Source: an uncultured Clostridia bacterium (GTDB taxonomy: Bacteria; Bacillota; Clostridia; Christensenellales; Borkfalkiaceae). From it: DNA of 14,445 bases. The notes beneath the pieces are model-generated. The model was given only the letters and a program-made list of their open reading frames with translations, did not search any database and was not told where the DNA came from. Below are positions 12,576 through 14,445 of the stretch, in pieces; the first letter of the stretch is position 1, and each line of letters starts with the position of its first letter. The stretch is from contig CAMAHZ010000012.1 in assembly GCA_945834965.1 (NCBI GenBank), positions 1 through 14,445 on the forward strand, in the 5' to 3' direction. The translations under genes were made by a program, and so were the position numbers.

Positions 12576-13547
12576 TTACCAAAACAGCCCGAAAAGGCAT
12601 AAAATTATAAAGGCGGCAACGCCCTGAATAAACTTAATTAGAATAAAGCTCGACGGCTTGATATTGCATTTAGTCAAATAGCACAGCTGTTGCAGTAATA
12701 TCGACCCACCGCCGAACACGAGTAAAAATCCTGCCGTCGGCAACGCGAAGTATCCGCCAGCTTTTGCGGCGGCAAAAATTCCGCCCGTGGCTTCAATAAG
12801 TCCCAAGCAAAGTCCGTCGGCGCAATCGCCGACTATCAGGCGCAAAAGGGCGGTTAAGGGCAGTAATAAATTATAGTCCTGCACGGCTTTGGAAAGGGTG
12901 TAAAAAAAGCAGATAAATCCCCCTGCGCATAAAACGGCGTTTACCGCGCCGTAAAAGCTGTCGTAAAGCAAATCGCCGCCCCGTTTTACCTTAGGTGCAA
13001 GGTATTCGCTATTTTGCTTTTTCTTTGGTAGTAAAGCGTAGATAAGGGTGGTTGCAATAACCGAAAGGTATGCGGCAATAATTAGTTTAACCCCGCAACC
13101 GCCGCCGAACGCCTTAAACCCCACCGTGCCGAGCGCAAAGGCAGGGGAACAAATACTGCATAGTGGCGCAAGCGTATTAGCTTGGCTTGCGCTTATCTTT
13201 CCGCTTGAATAGTACTCGCTCAAAAGTCTGCTTCCTGCAGGGTAACCGCTTACCGCCGAAAGCAAAAATAACGGCAGGGCGGCAGGTGGAAAATTTAGCT
13301 TTTTACATACCCTTTCAAAGGGTGCGGAAACTGCGTTTATTGCGCCTAAACCGCAAAGCAACAGGCTTACCACCATAAAGGGGAAAAGCGAAGGTAAAAC
13401 GCATTCCGCCCACAGGCAAATGCCTTCAAGGCAGACGGCGGCGTACCTTTGCGGATTAAGTGCGATTACCGCGCCGAACAGCGCAAGCGCAATACAGGCG
13501 AAAGCTTTATAAATTTTTTTGGGGTTCAAAAAAGACCTATTAACCAT
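12576..13547 (-). CDS. ylbJ: Sporulation integral membrane protein YlbJ-like
   Basis: A polytopic membrane protein of 323 aa with about eight hydrophobic segments and a Gate-type domain. In B. subtilis, YlbJ is a mother-cell sporulation protein reported to be needed for dipicolinate accumulation or spore resistance. The family landmarks are LPSLFPFMVVSLLLCGLG (51-68), SGYPAGSRLL (100-109) and NTLAPLCSICSPAFALGTVG (124-143). ATG 13547 gives a complete N terminus but has no clear ribosome binding site. A TTG six codons further in, with AGG about 7 nt upstream, is an alternative start. It is divergent from the patatin gene with 30 bp between start codons. In B. subtilis ylbJ is codirectional with coaD and ylbK; here it is inverted. 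Confidence 0.85.
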   Translation of the reverse strand: MVNRSFLNPKKIYKAFACIALALFGAVIALNPQRYAAVCLEGICLWAECVLPSLFPFMVVSLLLCGLGAINAVSAPFERVCKKLNFPPAALPLFLLSAVSGYPAGSRLLSEYYSSGKISASQANTLAPLCSICSPAFALGTVGFKAFGGGCGVKLIIAAYLSVIATTLIYALLPKKKQNSEYLAPKVKRGGDLLYDSFYGAVNAVLCAGGFICFFYTLSKAVQDYNLLLPLTALLRLIVGDCADGLCLGLIEATGGIFAAAKAGGYFALPTAGFLLVFGGGSILLQQLCYLTKCNIKPSSFILIKFIQGVAAFIILCLFGLFW

Positions 13548-13577
13548 ATTAAAAACTATTACACGGAAGTGCAGATT

Positions 13578-14366
13578 ATGAAAAGAAAAAAAATCGGCTT
13601 GGCGTTAGGCAGCGGCGGCGCAAGGGGCGTTGCGCACATAGGCGTATTAAAGGCGTTGGAAGAAGAAGGCATTAAGCCCGACTTTATTACGGGCTGTTCT
13701 ATGGGTTCGGTCGTCGGTGCGTGCTACGCCGCCGGTATGACGGTAGACGAAATGCTTGAAACCGTAAAGGAGATTAAGCCGTTAGATTTAATCGACGTAA
13801 ATTTAAACTTGCGCCGTTCGATTTTAAAGGGCAATAAAATGTACGATATGCTCATTCAAAAGATAGGCGACGTGCGTTTTGAAAACTTATTTATCCCCTT
13901 TGAGTGCGTCGCAAGCGACGTGCTTTCAAACAAGCTTATAGTTTTAAAGGAGGGCGAAGTGGCAACCGCGGTGCGTGCGTCAAGCTCCATTCCCTTAATC
14001 TTTTCCCCCGTCAAGTGGGAAGATAAAATTTTAATCGACGGCGGCGTACTGTGCAGAATCCCCGTCGAGCAGGTAAGGGATATGGGTGCGGACGTGGTAA
14101 TCGCCGTCGACGTGTTGGACAACACTCGCGCCCCCGCCGAAAAGGTTACAGGCTTCGTCGGCACTATGCTAAGGGTGTACGATATGATAGACAACAACCG
14201 TACCGACTACTTTAAACAGGTTATAAACGACGATAAAACGCTTTGGATAATACCCGAAATGGAAGGTATGAGTCAGTACAAAATCAAGGGGCTTGAAAAC
14301 GCCTATAAGGAGGGGTATGAGCTGACTAAAAGGCTAATGCCCCAGATTAAAAACCTTATTAATTAA
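13578..14366 (+). CDS. Patatin-like phospholipase (YlbK/RssA-type)
   Basis: A predicted serine acyl hydrolase of 262 aa with the patatin fold. The oxyanion-hole glycines are in GSGGARG (11-17). The nucleophile is Ser41 in GCSMGS (39-44, the GxSxG box), and the dyad aspartate is Asp154 in IDGG (153-156). VRASSSIPLIFSPV (132-145) is another family block. The length and compact form match the bacterial YlbK/RssA group. The natural substrate is unknown. ATG 13578 is chosen because CGGAAGTG lies about 6 nt upstream and the protein then starts right at the first beta strand; the upstream open frame from 13449 lies inside ylbJ. Its pairing with ylbJ and coaD/rsmD matches the B. subtilis ylb region. 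No terminator is visible in the last 79 bp. Confidence 0.93.
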   Translation: MKRKKIGLALGSGGARGVAHIGVLKALEEEGIKPDFITGCSMGSVVGACYAAGMTVDEMLETVKEIKPLDLIDVNLNLRRSILKGNKMYDMLIQKIGDVRFENLFIPFECVASDVLSNKLIVLKEGEVATAVRASSSIPLIFSPVKWEDKILIDGGVLCRIPVEQVRDMGADVVIAVDVLDNTRAPAEKVTGFVGTMLRVYDMIDNNRTDYFKQVINDDKTLWIIPEMEGMSQYKIKGLENAYKEGYELTKRLMPQIKNLIN

Positions 14367-14445
14367 GTTCTCACTCTCTTCATATATACTTCGCAATACT
14401 GTGTCAGGCTGCGTTTTTCTCGGGTCATTTACGCATAAGTAAACT
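14367..14445. other. Non-coding right edge
   Basis: I see no gene, terminator hairpin or clear promoter in these last 79 bases. Confidence 0.5.

Noticed and set aside
13449..13577. N-terminal extension of the patatin-like protein
   Set aside because: The extension is the reverse complement of the ylbJ coding region, is not patatin-like, and a good ribosome binding site precedes ATG 13578.

Overview
The window is a stretch of ordinary chromosome from an endospore-forming member of the Firmicutes, most likely an uncultured Clostridia lineage. The evidence is a spoVAD-spoVAE pair, a ylbJ homologue, strong purine-rich ribosome binding sites (runs such as AAGGGGG) on several genes, consensus sigma-A promoters, and a gene block that matches the rsmD-coaD-ylbJ-ylbK region of Bacillus subtilis. 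Base composition looks fairly even along the window. I see no insertion sequence, phage gene, tRNA, rRNA or CRISPR array.

Layout. 1-1838: the 3' end of feoB (iron uptake) overlaps an RluA-family pseudouridine synthase. 1896-3019: a textbook promoter drives a LOG-family nucleotide hydrolase and a low-molecular-weight protein tyrosine phosphatase. 3089-4524: spoVAD and spoVAE, with no spoVAC beside them. 4612-5526 (minus): a 1-phosphofructokinase-type sugar kinase. 5527-5698: a divergent control region with one inverted repeat on the kinase promoter and a BirA-type operator on the bioY promoter. 5699-7147: bioY (biotin uptake) converges on birA, with a shared bidirectional terminator between them. 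7148-7411: a gene-free stretch with several promoter-like elements and palindromes ahead of alr. 7412-10685: alr, 5-formyltetrahydrofolate cyclo-ligase, an unrecognised membrane protein, rsmD and coaD in a tightly overlapping run. 10678-12573: DAHP synthase and prephenate dehydratase, a small phenylalanine-pathway unit. 12576-14366: ylbJ (minus) diverges from a patatin-like phospholipase (ylbK-type).

How the parts work together. The clearest circuit is biotin homeostasis. A two-domain BirA homologue, which lacks the usual C-terminal domain and has altered catalytic motifs, sits next to a biotin transporter whose -35 box lies inside a near-perfect BirA operator. The bioY and birA start codons lie only 6 nt after their predicted -10 boxes and have no ribosome binding site, so both may be translated from leaderless mRNAs. 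The same 7-bp inverted-repeat arms (TTAAAGT/ACTTTAA) cover the predicted -10 boxes of both the fructokinase-type gene and birA, which suggests a second regulator common to both.

Most genes here are housekeeping. The unusual signals are in the intergenic control regions and in departures from family norms: the degenerate BirA, the shortened alanine racemase, the missing spoVAC, and the rearranged ylb block. I do not see a wholly new multi-gene system.
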